From Heloderma charlesbogerti (lineage: Eukaryota; Chordata; Lepidosauria; Squamata; Helodermatidae), in contig JANEZZ010001904.1 of NCBI GenBank assembly GCA_026122225.1, positions 682,001 to 746,000 of the forward strand: DNA of 64,000 nucleotides. The letters are read 5' to 3'. The notes below the pieces were generated by a model. It saw only the letters and a program-made list of their open reading frames with translations. It ran no database searches and was not told where the DNA came from. Made by a program: the position numbers and the translations under genes. Each line of letters opens with the position of its first letter. Position 1 is the first letter of the stretch. Shown piece after piece: positions 11,206 through 21,446 of the stretch.

Positions 11206-12268
11206 CTTTAAATTGGCAGTACTGGGGAAGGTCTGAAGTATCAGAGCAGGATAGATTAGAGAGCTGTGTGTGTTCACATCACATTCTATGTATAAATAAA
11301 TACTTGCATGAGAAAATGTGTCTCATGGATCAGAGATGAGTGGGATCTGGAGTGTGGCTCAGCTTCCTTCCTAAGTCCTCTTAAAATCCATCCCTGATCT
11401 CTAATTTCCTACCATCTGCAGCTCACTGTCTTCGGGGTTGGTGCTCAGCAAATATAGTATGTGGATAAATTGCTTAAGGAACTCATACTGACACGGTCTC
11501 TGGCTCTGACAGACTGGCCTTTGTTCAGTGACCCTTCATAATGTGGACATCTGCTTTACTCAAAATCGCTGTGGGGGAAAATACGCTTTACTCCACCTGT
11601 GAACCTATAATTCCAGTATTTCTCCTTTAAAAAACACACAACCAGAATGACACCACAGAAAACCTCTACCGAGAAGGGGTAAGAAATGTCACACATTTTG
11701 TATTACTGTCATTTCTTGTGTTAGGCATGGATACTAATATAGATCCACTTTGAATCTTCTCAGCCTGCTTCTTATTTATTCTCATGTCACAATAGTTTGC
11801 CAAGATTCATGTTCTCTGGATGCTTAGAGCAAATGTTGTGCTTTGTAAGTAAGTAATGATGAGATTTCTTGATGCTCTCTCAGTGGCAACCTTCACTATA
11901 GAGTTAATCTTGCTTAATAGTCATTTTGTCTCCCCTGAAAGCCCTGGGAACTGCAGTTCTGTGAGCAGAGCTAGGGATCTCTGGACTAGGGTTGTGTGAG
12001 ATATTGGATCCATTGTGGTCTTTTGACTGATTTACCCAGTTTATACTACACACTTGAATTCTATAAGACGCTCATCCACACCCTAATCTCCACCATAGGA
12101 AGGAGCAGAGCAGTGGCTTTTGTGTTTTGCTAAATCTATATATACAAACAAAACAATAGGAATCATGCTCCTGAAATTAGGTTGCTGGAAAACTCCGGGT
12201 TTTTTAATTGGTACTTGGGTATTAGGTACTTCAGTATTAGGTACTTAGCTATTGTGTATTATTTCAGG
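11206..12268. other. Unassigned sequence
   Basis: Mixed AT-rich intergenic DNA with no recognised gene or element. Confidence 0.4.
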
Positions 12269-12705
12269 TAGGGACGTATGAGAAATCAGTTTCAGTTCAT
12301 TTTTGATTGGGATTTACCTAGTTCACACCTTCTGGACTGAACACGGACTCAGATGTAATCTGTGGTCAGAGTTTGTACATTTCTGAGCTTGCAATGCAAT
12401 TCATGGACCAAACAAATGTGTTCAACAGGATGTGTACACTGGAAAAATGCACATGGAAAAAATGCATACTTTTGAAAAGTGCACACAAATATACTTTAAT
12501 CAATGGGAGAAAAATGTGTACATTCCAAAGATGCACACAATTGATGTGCACATTTGGAAAAATGTGCATGAAAATACGCATGGATTTTCATTGGAAAAGA
12601 AAATATCAAAACTCACTATCTGATCCAGATTCGAGTCAGAATGAGGTCGAGATGGAATATTGAGAACTTCCACGAGCTCAAGTTTTGCTGATTCACACTT
12701 CCCTA
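12269..12705. mobile_element. Non-autonomous hAT-like element, family H
   Basis: Left end TAGGGACGTATGAG, right end GATTCACACTTCCCTA. Flanks ATTTCAGG (12261-12268) and TTTTCACG (12706-12713) match at 6 of 8. The interior is AT-rich with repeated gtgcacat / tgcacac motifs in both orientations. It resembles 42547-42967 in layout and wording (…tgcacacaaat…, …aatcaatggg…). Confidence 0.65.
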
Positions 12706-12771
12706 TTTTCACGGATCCCCAATATTTTTGAGTCAGTGGGCACATTTGGAATTTTGAGAATGTGTCATGGG

Positions 12772-13614
12772 TAGGGATGGTGGAGAATTCCACCACGGAT
12801 TTCAGTGAGGCCGAATGAACTGGCATTCGGCCCCCCAAAATCCATGGTGGAATGGCCTGCCACCCCCCGCCACCCCGCGGATCCCCCCCCGGGACGAGAC
12901 TTACCTGGGGCGGATGTTCCGGATGGTGGCAGCTCCAGCGGATGGTCTTTCATCTTCAGTGGATGGTCTTTTGACCAGCTGCCATAGCCGCCATTTGCAT
13001 TCTGGCCTTTGCCGTTATAGGCTACGTAAGTCTTTACATAGCCTATCATGGCAAGCCAATAAAAAAACCAAACAAACGGCGTATGCAAATGGCGGCGGCT
13101 CTGGCAGCCACCATTTGCGTTCCTTATTTTTCACCGTTTTAGTCTATGTAATATTTACGTAGGCTAAAATGGGGAATAGAAAAGGAACGCAAATAGCACC
13201 CGCTATGCTATTTGTGTTCCCCTTTTTTTTCACTGTAATAGTCTACGTAAATATTTACATAGACTAAAATGGTGAAAAATAAGGAACACAAATGGCGGCA
13301 GCTGTAGCCGCCGCCATTTGCCCACACCATTTTTTTTTGTTTACCCAGACGTGATAGGCTACGTAAAGACTTACGTAGCCTATCACATTTGCATCCGCAC
13401 CAGCCAGTCCACGGTTGGAAATCCGGCTGTGGACGGCCCTGGCCTGGCTGGCTGCTCCGCAGAGCCACCGCAGAGCAGAGCCAGCCATCGAGGATTCTGG
13501 GGGGGAGGACCGGATCACCTCCCCCCCCGTCGAGGATTCCGGGGGGAGGGATGGAGCGCCTCCCCCCCCACAAACACAATCCGTGAAAAGGTAAGTGACT
13601 TTTGTACATCCCTA
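12772..13614 (-). mobile_element. AB-family palindrome-array hAT (843 bp), perfect TSD
   Basis: B end at left (TAGGGATGGTGGAGAATTCC), A end at right (AAAAGGTAAGTGACTTTTGT, then ACATCCCTA). TSD GTCATGGG on both sides (12764-12771, 13615-13622). It has P1 palindromes at about 13014 and 13351, P3 palindromes at about 13140 and 13240, and P2 pairs flanking them in mirror order. Just inside the A end lies a duplicated GC-rich block (gaggattccgggggaggga type) in two near-identical copies. Confidence 0.95.
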
Positions 13615-13619
13615 GTCAT

Positions 13620-13860
13620 GGGTGCTGTCACAATATGGCTGCCATGGTGGGCATGGCCAGTCACAAACCACCCATTTCCTAGAAGGCAAACTGGTGAGCC
13701 TAAAAGAAAAGTAACTTACCCAAGAACAGGTACAAGGCAGAGTTGGGGTCCAAGCTCCAAAACACAAAACCATTCCTTTGTACCCACAGTTCTCTGCACA
13801 AACTGAAGGAGCTCAGGGACATGTAACTTGCCCCAGAATTCCACATGGGTCCAAGAGGCA
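13620..13860. repeat. Interspersed repeat, family K (unclassified)
   Basis: Segment aagtaacttacccaagaacaggtacaaggcagagttggggt and its continuation align by eye with 43750-43860 (aatcactttcccaagaaactgagtacaagtcagaggttgggt). A weaker second unit precedes it in both places, so the repeat looks like a dimer of a ~130-bp unit. It has a MIR-like wording but was not identified. Confidence 0.5.
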
Positions 13861-13880
13861 TTCCTGGAAATAAAGATGGT

Positions 13881-14699
13881 GCTGAACATTGGCACTTGGC
13901 TTTGCAGAGTGTCAGCCTCTCAGTTAATTTTTTTAATTCATTTTTGAAAAATAAATAAAATGAAAATCATGAATAGCAGGAAGCCTAGTGGGCGTGAAGG
14001 GAGGTATCCATAGACACAGTAGTGGTTACAGCGACCACGTCGGAGACACTAGGTGTATTTGAACATGGAGTATTAGGGAATAAAACCAAGCAAAATGTTT
14101 CATTTTAAGTCACACACATAGATGACTTAATGTGAATTTGGGGCTGACTGGATCTATGTGCCCATTAGTTCTGTCTGTAAATGTCAGCTGGCTTGGCTTG
14201 CATTTTTGCTTACCCAACCAGACTTTGCTTTATTGATCTCTCTCCCCCTCTATATTCATCCGCCCACCTGGCTCATTTCTTTATGCATCTAGCTTTGTCA
14301 TCACAATCTGTGCCAACGCAACTATATAATGAAACATGTCCTCTGCTATTTTGATTGTGTCTTTTGAGTGGCTTCTGGTAGACTTGGAAGCCAATTGTCC
14401 TCAGCAAGTGATCTTACCCTGAATTCAGTTGCATAAAACACACGAGGAAACCAAAATGCCACTGCTTCAGTCAGTCTGCTCTATGTGGCAGTAGCAGGTA
14501 GAGCAACAACCAGAAAAGCCATCCAGATCTCTTCTTCAGGTAACCCCGGAGCAATGGCATATATACCCGTTTCTCTGCAGCAGCACTGTGAATTATAGCT
14601 TGGAAAAGTTCCCCCTTGTTGTCTCTCTAAAAACCATGTCTCGCCTATGTAACTGGGCAGATGATTTCTTTGTCCTGGGCACCAGCCCAAAGTGATTAC
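13881..14699. other. Unassigned AT-rich sequence
   Basis: No gene or mobile element recognised. The right limit is the TSD of the next element. Confidence 0.4.
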
Positions 14700-15248
14700 T
14701 AGGGATGCATGAACCCACCCCCATCTGGTATCAGTGGGCACCCACTGCAGCGCTACCCCCACTCAAGTCCCCCCAGACCTGTGCTTGAGCCCCCATGAGC
14801 TCACTGGGCCACCCGCACTCACCCTGGATCCTGTCTGCGAGCACCTGCCATTTTACTGAGCTTATTTTTACAAGAAAAGGGAGGTAATTAAAAATGTGCA
14901 TATTTAAGTATGCACAAATTTTGGCTGGGAAAGTTTGATCTATGCAATATTAGAGGCATAAATGGGCCATTTATGCCTCTAATATTGCATAGATCAGCCT
15001 TTCCCAGCCCAAATTTGTGCATATTTAAATATGCGTATTTTAATGACCTCCATTTTCCCTGTAAAAATAAGCTTGGCAAAATGGTGGGCACTTGTGGACG
15101 GGATCCAGGGTGAGTGCAGGGAACATCCAGGAGGGCACAAGTGGGGGCAAGTGAGGCCAAAGGCTCGGCGGGTGTGGTTTGGGGGTACAGGCTAGGGGGA
15201 GCCCAACAGAATCCCAGACCCAATCAGGCAGCCTTGCCATCATCCTTA
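14700..15248. mobile_element. Non-autonomous hAT-like element, family C (549 bp), perfect TSD
   Basis: Left end TAGGGATGCATGAACCC, right end GCCATCATCCTTA. TSD GTGATTAC at 14692-14699 and 15249-15256. The core, about 14885-15055, is a near-perfect inverted repeat of ~85-bp arms (gcatatttaagtatgcac…gcataaatgg / ccatttatgc…gtgcatatttaaatatgc) centred near 14968. Non-coding. Confidence 0.93.
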
Positions 15249-15986
15249 GTGATTACCCAGCACCTGATTTCATTGCTGATTAGTTGGTGGGATGAGTGGA
15301 AACACAACATATGACCTGGGACTGGACAGGAGAAGGGGAGCACACTCTGGCTTCTGCTGTCAGCCAGGGGACTGAGAGCCACCGGGAGGCTGTACCCCTG
15401 GCTTCCCAGGAGTGACATCAGGCCAAGGGAGAGGCCAGATGGCCCATCTATCTGCCAGACCAGAGAAGGAGTAGTTGCAGGAAGTTCGTTTCTCCCTCGC
15501 TGCTGGAAAGAGCACTTGGCTCCAACTGCCTCTTGTCCTGAAACTGCAGAAGGAAGGGGAAAGAACACTCTGGCCCATCCATCGCCCAAAGAGACAAGAG
15601 CCATCAATTGATAATCAGTCAGGAACACCAGCAAGGGAAGATCAGCCTGGCCTGAAGGGCATTGAGATGCCATCTTATAGCTCACCACCTTGTTCTGGCC
15701 TTGAAAAACTGACCTCCCTCTTCTTCCTTCCCCTCCCCTCCTCTCCCCTCCCCTCGTGTGTCTTGTTCTTTTAGTTTGTAAGCCTGAGGGCTGGCGGGCG
15801 GACTTTTTTATAGCTCTGAATCACTTTGGGAGAAAATAATTGTCTGAAAAGAGGGATAAAATGCAGTAAGTAGACAAACAATCTTACAGCTGCTATCCCC
15901 ATGCAGGAGCAGCAGCAATGGATCAAATTAGTCTCCATGGTAGCCAGTCTTTTTGGCAAAAGTTATTGACCACAAGTCCAATCCAA
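15249..15986. other. Unassigned sequence
   Basis: Moderately GC-rich; pyrimidine-rich at 15715-15765. No gene or element recognised. Confidence 0.4.
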
Positions 15987-16728
15987 TAGGGATGTACAAA
16001 AGTGACTTACCTTTTTGCGGATTATGTTGATGGTGGTGGGGGGAGGCATTCCGTCCCTCCCCCCAGAATCCTTGACGGGGAGGGAGGCGATCCATTCCTC
16101 CCCCCCCCCGGAATCCTCCATGGCCGGCTGTGCTCCACAGCAGCTCCGTGGAGCAGCTGGCCAGGCCCAGCCAGGCCAGAGCCGTCCGCAGCTGGATTTC
16201 TGGCCGCGGAGGGCTCTGGGGGGGGGAAACCGCATACACAAATGGCGGTGGCTATGGCCACCACCATTTGCGTTCCTTATTTTTGGCCATCTTAATCTGC
16301 GTAAATATTTATGTAGACTATGAAGGCAAAAATAAAGGGGAACGCAAATAGCGTAGCAGGCGCTATTTTCGTCCCTTTTTGATTTGCCGTTTTAGCCTAC
16401 GTAAATCTTTCACGACGTGTTTTTTTTTTTTAACCCAGCCATGATAGGCTACATAAATCTTTACGTAGCCTATCACAGTGTTGTTGTTGGTGGGTTTTTT
16501 TACAAGACTGCAAATGGCGGTGGTGGCAGCCGGTCGGAAGACCAGCTGCCGCTGAAGCCGCTGCCGGAGCCGCCGCCGCCTGGAAGATCCACCCCAGATA
16601 AGTCTCATCCCGGGGGGGACCCGTGGGGGGGGCGGGAGGGCAGGCCGTTCCCCCACGGAGTTTGGGAGGCAGAATGCACTGGCAATCGGCCTCACCAAGA
16701 TCCGTGGCAGAATTCTCTGCCATCCCTA
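15987..16728 (+). mobile_element. AB-family palindrome-array hAT (742 bp), TSD not matching
   Basis: A end at left (TAGGGATGTACAAAAGTGAC), B end at right (GAATTCTCTGCCATCCCTA). It contains P2 pairs at about 16239-16272, a P3-like palindrome at about 16290-16330 and a P1 palindrome at about 16439-16477. Flanks CAATCCAA and CCAAAGTA do not match, unlike nearly all other copies, suggesting recombination between two copies or flank loss. Confidence 0.85.
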
Positions 16729-18215
16729 CCAAAGTATAAGGGAATGCCACTACAGTGCACAGATAGACCCCTGTGCCTTGGTGAGGAGAGAAGGCAGCAG
16801 CAGGGTCACCATTTGGGGTCGGCACCACTGGATAGCCCACACCCTCAAGGGGGTCCACTGTTGCCTGCCCCTGCCCCCCCCCCCAGCCTTACAGCAGCCC
16901 TTCCACAGCTACCCTATGAGGCCAAGATGTTCAGGCCCCAGTGGGGGGAAGCCCCTTCCTCCCAAGCACCCTCACCCACTGCTGACACCATCTGCAGCTG
17001 CTGTGAAGTGAAGTGCCAGCAGGGAGCTCAAGAGGTCTTGGCAGGAAAAGAGGGGCTGTGGCTCTGGGAGCCTGAGAAGCTTCCAAATGGTGGAGGGGCC
17101 AGATGGAGGAGAACCAAAGTGTGTAAGGAGTATAGGCTGTTGCGGAATGGCTATGTCTCTTTCCGTCAGAGGATCTGAAGCTCTCCTTCTACTCTGGGAG
17201 TGGGTGTTTGACAGTAGGGAGTGTAAAATAGCCCTAGAGTCCTCACAGAAAAGCCCTCAAAGGGAATGTGGGTCCCACTTGGCACCTCTTCCTACTCCTC
17301 AGAACAAGCCACCTTTGGGAGGTTTCCCATCAGTGTGTGGCCAAGGGACTGATACAGAGATGGAGGGAGGGAGACTTAGAGATATAAAAAGGTAGCATGA
17401 TGACCCATCTTTTTGTCTGGATAGGTCATTCAGTTCACACTGAAACTCTCTAAGTCTGGATTTGGATAAGGCCAGCTGTGGCTCCTGATCTGGCCTTGAC
17501 AAATTCCAAGTTGTGGAAAGCAGAAACATCTGGAGAAAAGAGCATTGCTTAGTCTCTTTCTGCCTTTTTCTGTTCCTCTCTGTTTCCCCATTCCCAACTT
17601 CCTATGGTTAAAACATTCAGCGCATGTAGGGTTTTCTGTCTGAAAAACCCCACACTAGCCAAAAATGCCTCTGTGTTGCAGCATGCTTCAATGTGCGCCT
17701 GCACCCAGCCCAAACACATTGCTTGACATTACATCTAATGCAGTGGGCGTTGCTGCCGTTTGGTGTGGGAGCTGTAAAATCTCAACATGCCTCACTAGTT
17801 GACTGGTTGCCTGGGCAGCTGTAGCGGGGATGCTGAAAAATTCCCCTGATCGGTCTCATTACACCTGCTTGATTGGGAAGAATTGAAGCATTTCTTCCTC
17901 TAAGTGTAATGATACAGAGAAGCCAGGCTTTTCGCGGAGGATATGGAGATATAAAGAAAATAAATTAATCATGTATGATTTTCCATGCTCACACAGATGT
18001 TAAAACTCTGAACACCACTCTCAGTGCAGAACATTCTGCCTATTCCCATCCCAAATGATCATAAATTGCTTCACAACTTGCAGGAGAAAGTGCACACAAA
18101 ATAGTGGATTATTTCCCTTTCCCAAGCTGGAGTTTTCACCAACATTTCATCAAAATTCAAAATGGATTTGGCTGTCAATCCTCAGAAAAAAACTTCTGGA
18201 GTATTTTGTAAGAAG
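16729..18215. other. Unassigned sequence
   Basis: No bounded element or gene seen. The frame around 16780-17010 is low-complexity and lacks any recognised domain. 17800-17960 (cctgatcggtctcattacac, gtgtaatgata) has the look of non-repetitive DNA. Confidence 0.35.
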
Positions 18216-19996
18216 TAGGGATGGCGGAGATTTCTCCACGAATCTCGGTGAGGCCGAATGCCAACGCATTCGGCCCCCTGAAATTGGTGGTGAAATTCTC
18301 CACACCCCCCCCCGGGATGGGACTTATCTCTGTCGAATGTCCCTCTCGGTGGCGGGTCCCAGCGGCATTTCGGCAGCGTTTTGGCGGGGGCGGGGGTGGC
18401 AGCCGGTCTTCTGACTGGCTGCCGCTGCCGTCATTTCCCCATAAAGTTAAAAACAAAAAACAAAAACGTGATAGGCTACGTAACAATTTATGTAGCCTAT
18501 CACGGTTAGATTTTCAAAGTCAGCCGTGATAGGCTACGTAAACCGTTATGTAGCCTAACACGGGTGACTTTGAAAAAAAAAAAGTGCGTACGCAATAGCG
18601 TTGCCCTTATTTTCACCGTAGTCTACATAAATCTTTATGTAGACTACCCGTGCCCAAATAAGGAATGCAAATGGCGGCACCCATGGGCGCCGCCATTTGC
18701 GTACGCGCTAGGGGTGGACGAAAGTCGCTTACCTGTCGTCGAAGGCCGTTCGCGGTGGGGGGGAGCGCTTCGCTGCTCCCCCCACGAAGTTCAGGCCGGG
18801 GGGGGAGGCTTCCCACCTCGCCCAGCCGAAATTCAGGCCGGGGGGGAGGCTTCCCGCCTTGCCCGGCCGAAATTCAGGCCGGGGAGGAGGCTTCCCGCCT
18901 CGCCCGGCCGCGAACGCGGAAGTAAAAAAAAAAAAAAAAAAAGCCCCCTGATAGGCTACGTGACGATTCACGTAGCCTATCACGGCTAGATCTGCAAAGT
19001 CAGCCGTGATAGGCTACGTGAATCGTCACGTAGCCTATCACGGGTGACTTTAAAAAAAAAAAAAAGCGCGTACGCGAATGGCGGCCCCCATAGGGAGCCA
19101 CCATTCGCGTTCCTTATTTAGTGGCTGTCGTCTACATAAATGTTTACGTAGACTACGGCGAAAATAAGGGCAACGCAAAGAGCGTTGCCCTTATTTTCGC
19201 CGTAGTCTACGTAAACATTTACATAGACTACAGCCACCAAATAAGGAACGGGAATGGCGGCTCCCTATGGGGGCCGCCATTATCCGTACACACTTTTTTT
19301 TTTTTTTTTTAAGTCACCCGGGATAGGCTACGTGACGATTCACGTAGCCTATCACAGCTGACTTGGCAAATCTAGCCGTGATAGGCTACGTGAATCATCA
19401 CGTAGCCTATCAGGGGACGTGTTTGTTTTTTTTCTTTGATTGCAATGGCGGGGGCAGCAGCCGGTCGAAAGACCGGCTGCCGCTCCCACCCCGCTCGAAC
19501 ACCGGACGAACCGCCAGCCGGACCCGCCGCCGGGAGGGACATTCAGGGAAGGTAAGTCCCGTCCCGGGGGGGGGGGCGGGGGGCGGGGGGGTGCGGAGGA
19601 TTTCTCACCGAAACTTGTTCGGGGGGCCGAACGCGTTGGCGCTCGGCCCCCCGAAGTTTCGGGGAGAAATTCTCCGCCATCCCTAGTACGCGCTTTTTTT
19701 TTCCAAAGTCACCCGTGATAGGCTACGTAACGATTTACGTAGCCTATCACGGCTGACTTTGAAAATCTAGCCATGATAGGCTACGTAAATCGTTACGTAG
19801 CCTATCACGTCTTTTTTTAATTTACTTTTTTTATTTCACGGCCAGGGAGACGGGGCACTCCCCCCCGGCCTGAATTTCGACCGGGAGGGGTGGGGCGCCT
19901 TCCCCCCACCAAGAACTTCGGGGGGAGAACTGAAGCGCCTCCCTCCCACCGCGAAGCAAGCTGCGGGACCAGGTAAGGGACTTCCGTCCATCCTTA
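18216..19996 (-). mobile_element. AB-family hAT (host copy of a nest)
   Basis: B end at left (TAGGGATGGCGGAGATTTCTCC), A end at right (CCAGGTAAGGGACTTCCGTCC, then ATCCTTA). It carries P1 palindromes at 18469 and 18525 on the left and 19718 and 19772 on the right of a nested copy. Removing the nested copy and one TSD leaves about 796 bp. A second AB copy starts two bases after its right end, so its own TSD cannot be verified (left flank GTAAGAAG). Confidence 0.8.
18709..19685 (+). mobile_element. Nested AB-family hAT (977 bp), perfect TSD, best-preserved copy
   Basis: A end TAGGGGTGGACGAAAGTCGC, B end GGAGAAATTCTCCGCCATCCCTA. TSD GTACGCGC (18701-18708, 19686-19693), produced inside the host copy's own GCGTACGCGC motif. 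The interior from about 18944 to 19419 is one large palindrome centred near 19179, made of P1, P1, P2, P3 and then P3, P2, P1, P1. CpG dinucleotides are retained in most stems (ACGTGAATCGTCACGT), indicating a young copy. Three tandem ~55-bp GC-rich units (ttcaggccggggggg) lie inside the A end. Confidence 0.95.
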
Positions 19997-19998
19997 GT

Positions 19999-20730
19999 TA
20001 GGGATGTATGAAAGTTCCGCCACGGATCTCAGGAGGCCGAATGCCAGCGCATTCGGCCCCCCGAAATCAGTGGCGGAACGGCCCATCCCCCCAACCCCCC
20101 CAAGACGGGACTTACCTTGGGTGGATCTTCCTGGAGGCGGCGGCTCTGGCGGCAGCTCCGGCGGCGGTTCGAAGGCAGCAGCGGCCAGTCTTCTGACCGG
20201 CTGCTGCTGCCGCCATTTCCAGTTAAAAAAAAAAGTGATAGGCTACGTAAAGATTTATGTAGCCTATCAGAGCTAGATTTAAAAAAACACCATGATAGGC
20301 TACGTAAATGTTTAAGTAGCCTATCACGGCTGATTTTAAAAAAAAAATGCGTACGTAAATGGCGGCGGCCATGGCCGCCGCCATTTGCGTTCCTTATTTT
20401 GGCACATCTTAGTCTACGTAAACATTAAGATGGCGAAAATAAGGGGAACGCAAATAGTGTAGACGCCATTTGCGTACGCGTGTTTTTTGTTTTTGTTTTA
20501 AATCAGCCATGATAGGCTACGTAAACATTTACGTAGCCTATCACGGCCGACTGCAGGGACGCAAACGGCGGCGGCTACAGTCACCGCCATTTGCATCCCT
20601 GCTAGCCAGTGGCCGGATGTCTGGCTGCTGGCGGAGCCGGCCGGCCAGGATTCTGGATGGAGGAATGGAGCGCCTCCCCCCCAGCATCAGCATAATCCGC
20701 GGAAAGGTAAGTCACTTTCGTACATCCCTA
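19999..20730 (-). mobile_element. AB-family palindrome-array hAT (732 bp), TSD not matching
   Basis: B end TAGGGATGTATGAAAGTTCC, A end AAAGGTAAGTCACTTTCGTAC, then ATCCCTA. P1 palindromes at about 20236, 20291 and 20510; P2 at about 20356; a shortened P3 near 20408. The left flank is the end of the preceding AB element (TCCTTAGT) and the right flank is CR1 sequence (CATCTTGT). They do not clearly match, so the junction may be a rearrangement. Confidence 0.85.
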
Positions 20731-20850
20731 CATCTTGTGGTACCAAATTCCATAGTTTAACTATGTGCCGTGTGAAGAAGCACTTCCTTTTCTGTTCTGA
20801 ATCTCCCACCAGTCAGCTTCATGGGATGATGCCAGGTTCTAGTATTATAG
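20731..20850 (-). mobile_element. CR1/L3-like LINE fragment, ORF2 C-terminus
   Basis: The reverse strand encodes HPMKLTGGRFRTEKE followed by VLLHTAHS, matching the conserved CR1 carboxy-terminal block (…GRFRxxxRKxFFTxRVVxxWNxLP). It continues at 21144-21248 after a SINE insertion. Old, non-functional. Confidence 0.8.
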
Positions 20851-21133
20851 AAAGGAAGGAAACATTCCTCCTGTGCAAGCACCGAGTCATTGCTGAACCC
20901 TAGAGGGACGCCACTTGCGCTGGCGTTTTCATGGCAGACTGTAGCGGGGTGGTTTGCCATTGCCTTCCCCAGTCGTGACTACCTTTCCCCCAGCAAGCTG
21001 GGTACTCATTTTACAGACCTCAGTAGGATGGAAGACTGAGTCAGCCTGAGCCCTCCGCTGGGATCGAACTCAGGTCATGGGGACAGTTTTGGTTGCAATA
21101 CTGCTGCCTACCACTCTGAGCCACATGAGGCTC
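20851..21133 (-). mobile_element. Sauria SINE
   Basis: Read on the minus strand: a tRNA-like head (ctcagagtggtaggcagcag, B-box GAGTTCGATCCC), then the diagnostic body ccttccatcctactgaggtc, aaaatgagtacccagcttgc and gggaaggcaatggcaaacca, with a Bov-B-like 3' part (tgactcggtgcttgcaca). Flanked by AGTATTATAG (20841-20850) and AGTATTGTAA (21134-21143), a TSD lying within the CR1. Sauria SINEs are a lepidosaur-specific family, so this copy dates to that lineage. Confidence 0.92.
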
Positions 21134-21143
21134 AGTATTGTAA

Positions 21144-21248
21144 GAGAGGGAGAAAAAACATCTTCCTATCCACTTCCTTCAAACTTGCATAATTTTGTAC
21201 CCCTCTAGCATGTCTCCCCCTAGGTGAAACAGTCCCAGACATCATAAC
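21144..21248 (-). mobile_element. CR1/L3-like LINE fragment (continuation)
   Basis: The reverse complement resembles the CR1 region coding LFSLEKRRLRGDMIEVYKIM (ggggagacatgctagagggg, acaaaattatgcaagtttga). It joins 20731-20850 across the Sauria SINE. Confidence 0.75.
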
Positions 21249-21413
21249 TAGCGCTGTGCTGAAACCCCACCTGCCCTTTGGCAGCCTCTTCTTTTCCCTC
21301 CAAAAGAGGCAGTCACTTTTCTGCCTCTTTTGTGTGGATTTTGAGAATTTTTTAGAAATTTCTGTGTTCAGGGCTTCAGGGCTTACCTTACTGTAAGGTG
21401 ATAACTGAGGGTA

Positions 21414-21446
<33 letters not shown>

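Noticed and set aside
16417..17178. 253-residue open frame
   Set aside because: Starts in the AB element B-side palindromes and runs into low-complexity GC-rich DNA; no domain.
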